5,930 nt of DNA from an uncultured Phascolarctobacterium sp. Its GTDB lineage: Bacteria; Bacillota; Negativicutes; Acidaminococcales; Acidaminococcaceae. The position numbers were made by a program, and so were the translations under genes. The stretch covers positions 1-5,930 of the forward strand of contig NZ_CAJMEH010000084.1 of NCBI RefSeq assembly GCF_905212365.1, read 5' to 3'. Shown here in pieces: positions 1 through 4,941 of this stretch; position 1 is the first letter of the stretch, and each line of letters opens with the position of its first letter. The notes under the pieces were generated by a model. That model had not been told where the DNA came from, did no database searches, and saw nothing but the letters and a program-made list of their open reading frames with translations.

Positions 1-303
1 GTCCGCCACTAAACGTAATGTATGGCCAGCGCCCAAAAGCTCCATATCCTGCCCCATGCCCGTGGGTATCTTATTAAAATCAACGCTGTGCACCGGGCAG
101 CCGGCCGCAGTAGCACAGCCGCAGCAAGCCTTCCCGACTCCGGGCTGCAAGCCGCTTTTATTTAAACATACGCTGCCCTGCAACGCCACCCTGGGTTCGC
201 ACACATCAGCGCAGGGAGCCAGCTCCATCCTGCTGTCGTTCATCTGCAAACGATTCCATGTAGGCGCGGGCAGTTTATTAACAATCATTGAAATATTTTC
301 CAT
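1..303 (-). CDS. sufD: SufD-like Fe-S cluster assembly protein, N-terminal 101 codons (cut by window edge)
   Basis: Translating the minus strand from the ATG at 303-301 gives an open frame of 101 codons running off the left edge. It opens with a stretch containing NKLPAPTWNRLQMN (residues 9-22), typical of the SufD N-terminus in Gram-positive type suf operons. SufD pairs with SufB in the cytosolic SufBC2D scaffold that assembles Fe-S clusters. The catalytic beta-helix core and C-terminus lie outside the window. An AAGGAG Shine-Dalgarno lies at 317-322, about 13 bases upstream, which is a little far. Position after sufC and sufB supports the call. Oddity: seven cysteines occur in the first 69 residues (31, 35, 46, 60, 61, 63, 69), with a CCGC cluster at 60-63, which I do not recognise as a usual SufD feature. 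A diverged SufB/SufD-family paralogue is the main alternative. Confidence 0.88.
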   Translation of the reverse strand, partial: MENISMIVNKLPAPTWNRLQMNDSRMELAPCADVCEPRVALQGSVCLNKSGLQPGVGKACCGCATAAGCPVHSVDFNKIPTGMGQDMELLGAGHTLRLVAD

Positions 304-332
304 AATATTTTCTTTACTCCTTCAAAAATAAG

Positions 333-499
333 GTGTAGCAGAAAGTGCTATATACAAGGTGTGGCGAAACGCTAAGGCCCAAATATTTGCTAGCTTGCGA
401 CGCAAATATTTGCTGGTCGTGCTAATACCATTTGGTGCGACAGCGTACTAGAAGTACACCGAGGAGCCACAACGAAGTAGAAAGTGCTTTATGCTACGC
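333..499. repeat. Structured 167-bp MITE-like element between sufB and sufD
   Basis: The ends form imperfect terminal inverted repeats. The left end 333-348 (GTGTAGCAGAAAGTGC) and the reverse complement of 484-499 (GCGTAGCATAAAGCAC) agree at 12 of 16 positions. Inside are a perfect 11-bp stem (380-390 with 402-412, loop of 11), a 5-bp stem GTACT/AGTAC (445-449 with 453-457, loop of 3) and a short palindrome ACCATTTGGT (427-436). There is no open frame with a ribosome binding site. The element starts 4 bases after the sufB stop and ends just before the sufD Shine-Dalgarno. Without it the sufB-sufD gap would be a normal short operon spacer. I see no clear target-site duplication. It could be a non-autonomous mobile element, a REP-like dispersed repeat, or a structured RNA that sets sufD expression. 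The pairing is seen directly; the class is inferred. Confidence 0.55.
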
Positions 500-503
500 C
501 GCC

Positions 504-1910
504 CTAGCCAATACTACCCTGCATTTCCAGACGGATTAAATTATTCATCTCCACCGCATATTCCAGCGGCAGCTCCTTCGATACGTTATCGGCAAAGCCG
601 CTGACAATCATCGCCTTGGCCTCTTCCTCGCTGATGCCGCGGCTCATCAGATAAAATACGGCGTCGTCGCTGATACGGCCAATCTTTGCTTCGTGGCCGA
701 TATCCGCCTCCGACGTGCGCACATCGATAGCCGGAATAGTGTCGGAACGGGAAATATTATCCAGCATCAGGCTTTGGCAGGACACCGACGACTTGGCGTG
801 CTTTGCCTTATTTGTTACCACCACGCTGCTGCGGAAGGTGCTGACGCCGCCGCTCTTGGAAATGGAACGGGTATTGACCAGACTAGTCGTGTGGGAAGCG
901 TTGTGTACCACCTTACAGCCAGTATCCAGATTCTGGTCGCGCCCGGCAAAGGTTACTCCTGTAAACTCGCTGTGCGCGCCGTCGCCATTGAGCACGCTCA
1001 TGGGATATAAATAAGAAACATGGGAGCCGAAGGAGCCGGACACCCATTCGATAGTGCCGCCCTCCGCCACTAGCGCCCGCTTCGTATTCAGGTTATACAT
1101 ATTCTTGGACCAATTTTCAATCGTGCTATAGCGCAGCTTGGCGTTTTTGGCGATAAACAGCTCTACGCAGCCCGCGTGCAGATTGGCCACATTATATTTT
1201 GGCGCGCTGCAGCCCTCGATAAAGTGCAGATCCGCGCCCTCGTCCACAATAATCAGCGTATGCTCAAACTGGCCCGCGCCCTTGGCGTTTAAACGGAAAT
1301 AAGATTGCAGCGGAATCGCCACGCTCACTCCCTTGGGCACATACACAAAGGAACCGCCGGACCAAACCGCGCCGTGCAGCGCCGCAAACTTATGGTCCGT
1401 CGGCGGCACCAGCTTCATAAAATGCTCGCGCACCATTTCCGCATAGGGGCCGTTCAGCGCGCTTTCCATATCCGTATAAACTACGCCCTGCTCCTCCACC
1501 TCGCGGCGCACATTGTGGTACACCAGCTCACTGTCGTACTGAGCGCCCACACCCGCCAGACTGGTCTGCTCAGCCTGAGGGATGCCCAAACGCTCGAAAG
1601 TATCCTTAATATCGTCGGGAACATCCTCCCACTTGCCCTGCATTTTCGTATTGGGACGCACATAAGTAACGATATTATCCATATTCAAACCCTCAATGGA
1701 AGGACCCCACTGCGGCATAAGCATATTGTTATAAATTTCCAGCGATTTCAGCCGAAACTCGCGCATCCATTCCGGGTCGTGCTTCTCGCGGGAAATTTGC
1801 TCCACAATCTCGCGGGTCAGGCCCTCCTGAATGCGGTAAGCGTCCTTGTCCTCGTTGCGGAAGTCGTACAGGCTTCTGTCTATATCTTCAACATAAGTTT
1901 TTTCTTCCAT
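504..1910 (-). CDS. sufB: SufB, Fe-S cluster assembly scaffold protein
   Basis: This 468-residue protein is a full-length SufB, close to the size of Gram-positive SufB and slightly shorter than the 495-residue E. coli protein. SufB is the cytosolic scaffold subunit of SufBC2D: it accepts persulfide sulfur and builds nascent Fe-S clusters together with SufD, powered by SufC. Hallmarks are the parallel beta-helix core over the middle of the protein and the conserved C-terminal third. The cysteine in SVSCQSL (C378) aligns with E. coli Cys405, the key sulfur acceptor, and HEA at 406-408 carries the glutamate matching E. coli Glu434. The end, from RGISEEEA through ELPLEYAVE, is typical. The start ATG at 1910 has GGAG at 1917-1920 with a 6-base spacer. 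It lies 19 bp after sufC and was surely co-transcribed with it. Downstream sufD is separated by a structured insert. Confidence 0.97.
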   Translation of the reverse strand: MEEKTYVEDIDRSLYDFRNEDKDAYRIQEGLTREIVEQISREKHDPEWMREFRLKSLEIYNNMLMPQWGPSIEGLNMDNIVTYVRPNTKMQGKWEDVPDDIKDTFERLGIPQAEQTSLAGVGAQYDSELVYHNVRREVEEQGVVYTDMESALNGPYAEMVREHFMKLVPPTDHKFAALHGAVWSGGSFVYVPKGVSVAIPLQSYFRLNAKGAGQFEHTLIIVDEGADLHFIEGCSAPKYNVANLHAGCVELFIAKNAKLRYSTIENWSKNMYNLNTKRALVAEGGTIEWVSGSFGSHVSYLYPMSVLNGDGAHSEFTGVTFAGRDQNLDTGCKVVHNASHTTSLVNTRSISKSGGVSTFRSSVVVTNKAKHAKSSVSCQSLMLDNISRSDTIPAIDVRTSEADIGHEAKIGRISDDAVFYLMSRGISEEEAKAMIVSGFADNVSKELPLEYAVEMNNLIRLEMQGSIG

Positions 1911-1929
1911 ACTTTACTCCATCACCGGC

Positions 1930-2676
1930 TTATTTTTGCAAAAATTGCTCAAAGCCCTGTTTATTGATTTCTTCCACCAGCTCCGGCCCGGCATTTTTAA
2001 TAATGCTGCCCTGCGCCAGAATGTGAGTCTTATCCACGTGCAGCGCTTCCAAAATTTTCGTATTATGCGTAATAATCAGCAGCGCGCCGTTGCGGTGCTC
2101 CTGAAAGGTTTTAATGCCCTGGGACACAATCTTCACCGCGTCCACGTCCAGACCGCTGTCGGTTTCGTCCAAAATCGCCAGCTTAGGATTGAGCATCAGT
2201 AGCTGTAAAATTTCGGCCTTCTTCTTTTCGCCGCCGCTGAAACCGGCGTTCAAATCGCGTTCGGCATATTTAGCGTCCATCTGCAGCAAGGCCATAGCCT
2301 GGCGCAGCTCCTTTCGGAAATCCCACGCCTTAATGCGCACGCCGCGCTGCTGCTCCAGCGCAGTTTTCAAAAAGCTGCTCAGGCTGATGCCCGGCACCTC
2401 CAGCGGATTCTGGAAGGACAGGAACAGTCCTGCCTTCGCCCGTTTATCCACGGAAAGCTCGGTAATATCCTGACCGTCGAACATAATCGTGCCGCCGGTA
2501 ATCGTATATTTAGGGTTGCCCATCAAAGCGTAGCCCAAGGTGGACTTGCCTGCGCCGTTAGGGCCCATCAGCACATGGGTCTCGCCTGGCTTAATATCCA
2601 AATAGATGCTGTGCAGAATTTCCTTGTCTTCCACATTAACATGCAAGCCTTTTACTTCTAATAATTGTTCCGCCAT
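1930..2676 (-). CDS. sufC: SufC, Fe-S cluster assembly ATPase
   Basis: This 248-residue protein is an ABC-type ATPase without membrane segments, the usual length for SufC. It binds SufB and SufD, and its ATP-driven dimerisation reshapes the scaffold during Fe-S cluster assembly in the cytosol. Visible motifs in order are Walker A GPNGAGKST (38-46), Q-loop Q89 in SFQNP, a signature FSGGEKKKAEI (146-156), Walker B LAILDE (166-171), D-loop SGLD (174-177) and switch histidine H204. The signature with lysines after SGGE and the DETDSGLD sequence are diagnostic of SufC among ABC proteins. The start ATG at 2676 has a perfect GGAGG at 2683-2687 with a 6-base spacer. It is the first gene of the suf operon, with a promoter about 75-100 bp upstream and a small hairpin in the leader just before the Shine-Dalgarno. 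Confidence 0.98.
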   Translation of the reverse strand: MAEQLLEVKGLHVNVEDKEILHSIYLDIKPGETHVLMGPNGAGKSTLGYALMGNPKYTITGGTIMFDGQDITELSVDKRAKAGLFLSFQNPLEVPGISLSSFLKTALEQQRGVRIKAWDFRKELRQAMALLQMDAKYAERDLNAGFSGGEKKKAEILQLLMLNPKLAILDETDSGLDVDAVKIVSQGIKTFQEHRNGALLIITHNTKILEALHVDKTHILAQGSIIKNAGPELVEEINKQGFEQFLQK

Positions 2677-2691
2677 ATTTATCCTCCAATC

Positions 2692-2709
2692 GTCTGCCCG
2701 CAGGCAAAC
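2692..2709 (-). promoter_or_regulatory. Leader hairpin directly upstream of the sufC Shine-Dalgarno
   Basis: On the minus strand GTTTGCC pairs with GGCAGAC around a TGCG tetraloop, giving a 7-bp stem with one U-G wobble. It ends 4 bases before the GGAGG of sufC and should lie within the 5' untranslated region of the suf transcript. It leaves the Shine-Dalgarno free, so it may stabilise the mRNA or be a protein site rather than block translation. There is no U-tract, so it is not a terminator. Confidence 0.4.
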
Positions 2710-2747
2710 CTTTAATTCCCATATTTCTAGTATGATTTTATATCCAT

Positions 2748-2776
2748 ATTATAAATTTATTTCCGTCCCAATGCAA
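2748..2776 (-). promoter_or_regulatory. Probable sigma-A promoter of the suf operon
   Basis: On the minus strand TTGCAT (2776-2771) and a perfect TATAAT (2753-2748) are spaced by exactly 17 bp. The expected start of transcription is near 2741, giving a leader of roughly 65 bases before sufC. The -35 matches the consensus at only three positions, so an activator is possible. A second, weaker candidate (TGGATT, 17 bp, TATAAT) lies further upstream at about 2843-2871. Confidence 0.6.
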
Positions 2777-2804
2777 GGGACTAAGGGCGTAACGCAGCGA
2801 TAAT

Positions 2805-2821
2805 TTGCAAAAAAGTTGCAA
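2805..2821. promoter_or_regulatory. TTGCAA-N5-TTGCAA dyad upstream of the suf promoter
   Basis: Two palindromic TTGCAA hexamers (2805-2810 and 2816-2821) are separated by five bases, giving a 17-bp near-symmetric site about 29 bp upstream of the suf -35 box. The -35 itself is TTGCAT, a third near-copy. The placement would suit a transcription factor operator. It does not resemble the IscR/SufR-type sites I know. Function is inferred only. Confidence 0.25.
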
Positions 2822-2945
2822 GCGCCGCTCTGTATTTTATCTATTATATACTAACAGCTAGTAAAAATCCATTACTTATTGCTGAACGCAGCCTTGATTC
2901 CCACCGCGCAGCTGCCGCTGCGGTTTGCCAACGGCGACGGTATCC

Positions 2946-3542
2946 TTACTTCAGCAGCAGCGACAACAGCACCGGCACCAAAAGCGATAAAAGCAAACCG
3001 TTAATAAAGGAAAACATGCCTACGTTCATACCTGCCGCGCGAATCACTAAGGGCAGCAGGGAATCCATCGTCCCCGCGCCGCCGGGAGCAATAGCCAGCA
3101 GCCCGTACCAACGCGCCAGCAGCGGAATCAAAACGAAAGAGGAAACCTCCCGCAGCATATTGCTCAGAAAAGAAATCGCTCCCAGTTCCGTGCTGTGCAT
3201 AGTACTGACAACTACGGAAGAAAGGCTGTACCATCCCAATCCCGCCGCCACCAAAATAGATTCGTAAACGCTGAGCCCCGTTATAAAGCTGCTCAGATAA
3301 GCGCCGCCCAAGCTGCCAACCAGCGTAGCGCACGGCAGCGCCAAAGCCAGCGCCAGATTTTTCGGCGTACAAATCTGCCGCAGCAAACGACGGTTGCTGC
3401 CAATTTCAATACCAGCCACCAGCACCATAAAATCCAAAGCGGTCATCAAAATTTCGTCCAGCAGCGGCTTGGACGTAACATCCAAAAATAAATAGCCGCC
3501 GCCCATGCCCGCCAAAATAGCTGCAAGCAAAGCGTAAATCAC
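2946..3542 (-). CDS. lysO: LysO-type lysine exporter, C-terminal half (DUF340)
   Basis: This 198-residue, very hydrophobic protein matches the C-terminal two-thirds of LysO (YbjE, DUF340), an inner-membrane exporter of L-lysine and of the toxic analogue thialysine in E. coli. Hallmarks are GLGWYSLSSVVVS (101-113), the SNMLREVSSFVLIPLLAR stretch (127-144) and GGAGTMDSLLPLV (154-166), with about five to six membrane segments. The start is a GTG at 3542, chosen because AAGGAGGA lies 6 bases upstream (3549-3556) and because it overlaps the stop of the upstream half by 4 bases (GTGA), which implies translational coupling. E. coli LysO is a single chain of about 300 residues; here two polypeptides add up to that length. 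Two-gene versions are known in other bacteria, so this is probably a working split transporter rather than a broken gene. Confidence 0.85.
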   Translation of the reverse strand: MIYALLAAILAGMGGGYLFLDVTSKPLLDEILMTALDFMVLVAGIEIGSNRRLLRQICTPKNLALALALPCATLVGSLGGAYLSSFITGLSVYESILVAAGLGWYSLSSVVVSTMHSTELGAISFLSNMLREVSSFVLIPLLARWYGLLAIAPGGAGTMDSLLPLVIRAAGMNVGMFSFINGLLLSLLVPVLLSLLLK

Positions 3543-3829
3543 GGCCGCTCCTCCTTAGCAAAATCGGGAGCCAGCAGTCTGATTACCACATAAACCAACA
3601 GCAGCGAGCCCAAAATAGCGCTGCCGCCTAAAAGCAAGGACTGTCGCCCCAGCCTTTCAATCTGCCCTAAAAGATTGGCGTCGCAGCCGATTTTCGCGCC
3701 TAAACAAATAAGCATTAAAAACAGGCACACCGTCGACAAACGGTTCAGCCACAGCTTGACGCGGTAGCTGAAAATATCCAGCCAGCCTATAATAATTCCG
3801 ACCACAATAGCCAAAATAATAATTTCCAT
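3539..3829 (-). CDS. lysO: LysO-type lysine exporter, N-terminal half (DUF340)
   Basis: This small membrane protein of 96 residues corresponds to the N-terminal third of LysO. It has three predicted membrane segments (about 1-18, 28-45 and 63-86) and a LysO-like motif GAKIGCDANLLGQIERLG. I chose the ATG at 3829 because GGAGG sits at 3835-3839 with a 5-base spacer. A start 17 codons earlier is open (3880), but it lacks such a site and would overlap the promoter. The gene overlaps its partner by 4 bases. The GxxIG..LL.QI segment is repeated in the partner near residues 44-56, so each gene carries one copy of an internal duplication. The pair probably acts in the cytoplasmic membrane to export lysine; substrate is inferred from the family only. 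Confidence 0.8.
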   Translation of the reverse strand: MEIIILAIVVGIIIGWLDIFSYRVKLWLNRLSTVCLFLMLICLGAKIGCDANLLGQIERLGRQSLLLGGSAILGSLLLVYVVIRLLAPDFAKEERP

Positions 3830-3868
3830 ACCAGCCTCCAAAATATACTGTAGAATCAATATTATTAT

Positions 3869-3897
3869 ATTATACAGCAAAACGCAGCGCTTGTATT
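3869..3897 (-). promoter_or_regulatory. Probable promoter of the split lysO pair
   Basis: On the minus strand AATACA (3897-3892) and a perfect TATAAT (3874-3869) are spaced by 17 bp, with the expected start of transcription about 33 bases before the ATG at 3829. The short leader leaves no room for a lysine riboswitch. The -35 matches consensus at three positions only. Confidence 0.5.
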
Positions 3898-3969
3898 GCT
3901 TTTAATCCAGATATTTGGCTTTCTATATCATTTTAAAAGGGAATTACTGTAAATACCCCTAGATATAGG

Positions 3970-3995
3970 AAAAGCCGCTCACATCAGTAAGCGGC
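3970..3995 (-). terminator. Rho-independent terminator of the DUF3800 gene
   Basis: On the minus strand GCCGCTTAC pairs with GTGAGCGGC (3995-3974) around a TGAT loop, a 9-bp stem with one U-G wobble, followed by TTTT (3973-3970). It begins 6 bases after the stop of the DUF3800 gene, so that gene should be transcribed separately from lysO. The U-tract is short. Confidence 0.75.
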
Positions 3996-4001
3996 CAGAA
4001 C

Positions 4002-4694
4002 CTACGGCAAATCTATTAAATAAAAATCTTCTCTCTCATATAATTTAGCGTCATTCTTAACAGCGCAATAATAAATCTGATTAGCTACAATATCAGCAGC
4101 TCTTATTAAGGTTTTAGTAGAGGAATCACAAAAGTGCAAATCAATGCCTTGTAAATTACTAAAAATAGGTGGGAAATAATTTGAATATGTATAATTAAAG
4201 GTACCGTTTTTAAATTCCTGCTCCAGGGATTCTCTTAACTCATATCGCCCATTCGTAGCAGTCGTGTGTTCATCAACGAACACATGTAAGTGACTGACAT
4301 CATTTGCTGTTACCTTCCCTTGCTTTATTAAGGTTTCAAAAGCTCTCTTTAACGCTATTTTATATGCATAATCCAAATATCTTTGTTTACTTTTTTTCTC
4401 GTCAAAAATCCGTTGATGTATATTTTTTTGTTTGATTACGACTCCAAATTTTATGAACTTATTTAAAGAACGAAATAGCTTACCTTTCTCCTTTGAAGTA
4501 ATTCTGCAAGCTTTTAGTTCTTCATTATTTTCATGCTTACCATATGTACGTAACGCTTTTTCAGCAAATAAAAATTTTCTTGAAGCAGCATCTTTATCTT
4601 CCTTGCTCAAAAAAATAATTCCGCCAAAAGCAAAGAAATCATTATGTATATAGTCAAACACACCGGATTCATCAGAATAAACAAAAATATCCAT
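4002..4694 (-). CDS. DUF3800 domain-containing protein
   Basis: This 230-residue soluble protein belongs to DUF3800, a family with a predicted RNase H-like fold and no settled function, often found near mobile or defence genes. Visible family marks are YSDESG at 6-11 (acidic D8 and E9), FGGIIF at 23-28, ELKAC at 59-63, the central FVDEH at 139-143 (D141) and the C-terminal IRAADIVANQ at 197-206 (D201). D8, D141 and D201 could form a metal-binding acidic triad, suggesting a nuclease-like activity, but this is inference. The length is normal and the ends look intact. The start ATG at 4694 has only a G-rich tract (about 4698-4703) as a possible binding site. Base composition is much more AT-rich than suf and lysO, pointing to acquisition. 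An insertion sequence begins within about 30 bp upstream, and I see no convincing native promoter. Confidence 0.85.
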   Translation of the reverse strand: MDIFVYSDESGVFDYIHNDFFAFGGIIFLSKEDKDAASRKFLFAEKALRTYGKHENNEELKACRITSKEKGKLFRSLNKFIKFGVVIKQKNIHQRIFDEKKSKQRYLDYAYKIALKRAFETLIKQGKVTANDVSHLHVFVDEHTTATNGRYELRESLEQEFKNGTFNYTYSNYFPPIFSNLQGIDLHFCDSSTKTLIRAADIVANQIYYCAVKNDAKLYEREDFYLIDLP

Positions 4695-4720
4695 ATTCCC
4701 CCCATAAAGAAAAAAAGTAC

Positions 4721-4840
4721 TTTGTCATTTTCTGTGGTGTGGTCGCCCCTTTGTCAGTTACTGTGGTCAAAACCTACTTTGTCACTTCCTGTGGTTTGCT
4801 ATGTCACTTTGTGTGGTTTCGCTTTGTCAGTTACTGTGCT
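4721..4840 (+). repeat. Five 18-bp direct repeats at the insertion-sequence left end
   Basis: Copies of TTTGTCANTTNCTGTGGT lie at 4721-4738, 4750-4767, 4778-4795, 4800-4817 and 4823-4840. The first three are consensus; the fourth has TATG and a G for C, and the fifth ends GCT. Start-to-start distances are 29, 28, 22 and 23 bp, and the spacers of 11, 10, 4 and 5 bp are unrelated to each other. All copies point the same way. The most natural reading is subterminal transposase binding sites. A regulator site array between the divergent DUF3800 and transposase genes is the alternative. Confidence 0.85.
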
Positions 4841-4857
4841 TTATTCCTTAGGTGATA

Positions 4858-4886
4858 TTTACGAAATAAATAAAGCCTCCTATACT
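4858..4886 (+). promoter_or_regulatory. Probable internal promoter of the transposase
   Basis: TTTACG (4858-4863) and TATACT (4881-4886) are spaced by 17 bp, with four and five matches to consensus. The predicted start of transcription, near 4893, lies downstream of the arm 4874-4881 that is complementary to the Shine-Dalgarno region. Native transcripts would therefore lack that arm. Confidence 0.5.
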
Positions 4887-4933
4887 TTAGAATGTTATTC
4901 TGTCTAAAATAACTATCTATTTAAAAGGAGGCT
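4874..4933 (+). promoter_or_regulatory. Shine-Dalgarno-masking stem-loop before the transposase
   Basis: AGCCTCCT (4874-4881) is a perfect reverse complement of AGGAGGCT (4926-4933), which contains the transposase ribosome binding site. The 44-base loop holds a further 5-bp stem AGAAT/ATTCT (4889-4893 with 4897-4901) that would bring the arms together. In a transcript entering from outside the element, the site would be hidden and translation reduced. Confidence 0.6.
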
Positions 4934-4941
4934 AAGACAAA

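Noticed and set aside
56..331. Plus-strand open frame opposite the start of sufD
   Set aside because: It is antisense to the SufD frame, extends into the structured spacer, has no ribosome binding site and resembles no protein I know.
333..499. tRNA gene or rho-independent terminator in the sufB-sufD spacer
   Set aside because: No cloverleaf or T-loop consensus is present, and none of the stems is followed by a U-tract on the minus strand.
1305..1967. Long plus-strand open frame (220 codons) opposite sufB
   Set aside because: It is antisense to a clear SufB. Its histidine- and arginine-rich composition is what a mirrored GC-rich gene gives, and it has no start signal.
3830..3880. Longer N-terminus for the first lysO half, starting at 3880
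   Set aside because: The start lacks a ribosome binding site and overlaps the predicted promoter, whereas the ATG at 3829 has GGAGG at good spacing and gives the usual length.
3830..3970. Lysine riboswitch upstream of lysO
   Set aside because: The predicted leader is only about 33 bases, far too short, and no conserved multi-helix aptamer is visible.
4721..4840. CRISPR-like array
   Set aside because: Repeats are only 18 bp and imperfect, spacers are 4-11 bp and uneven, and no cas gene is present.
4644..4907. Plus-strand open frame across the direct repeats
   Set aside because: No ribosome binding site; most of its sequence is translated 18-bp DNA repeats, and its start is antisense to the DUF3800 gene.
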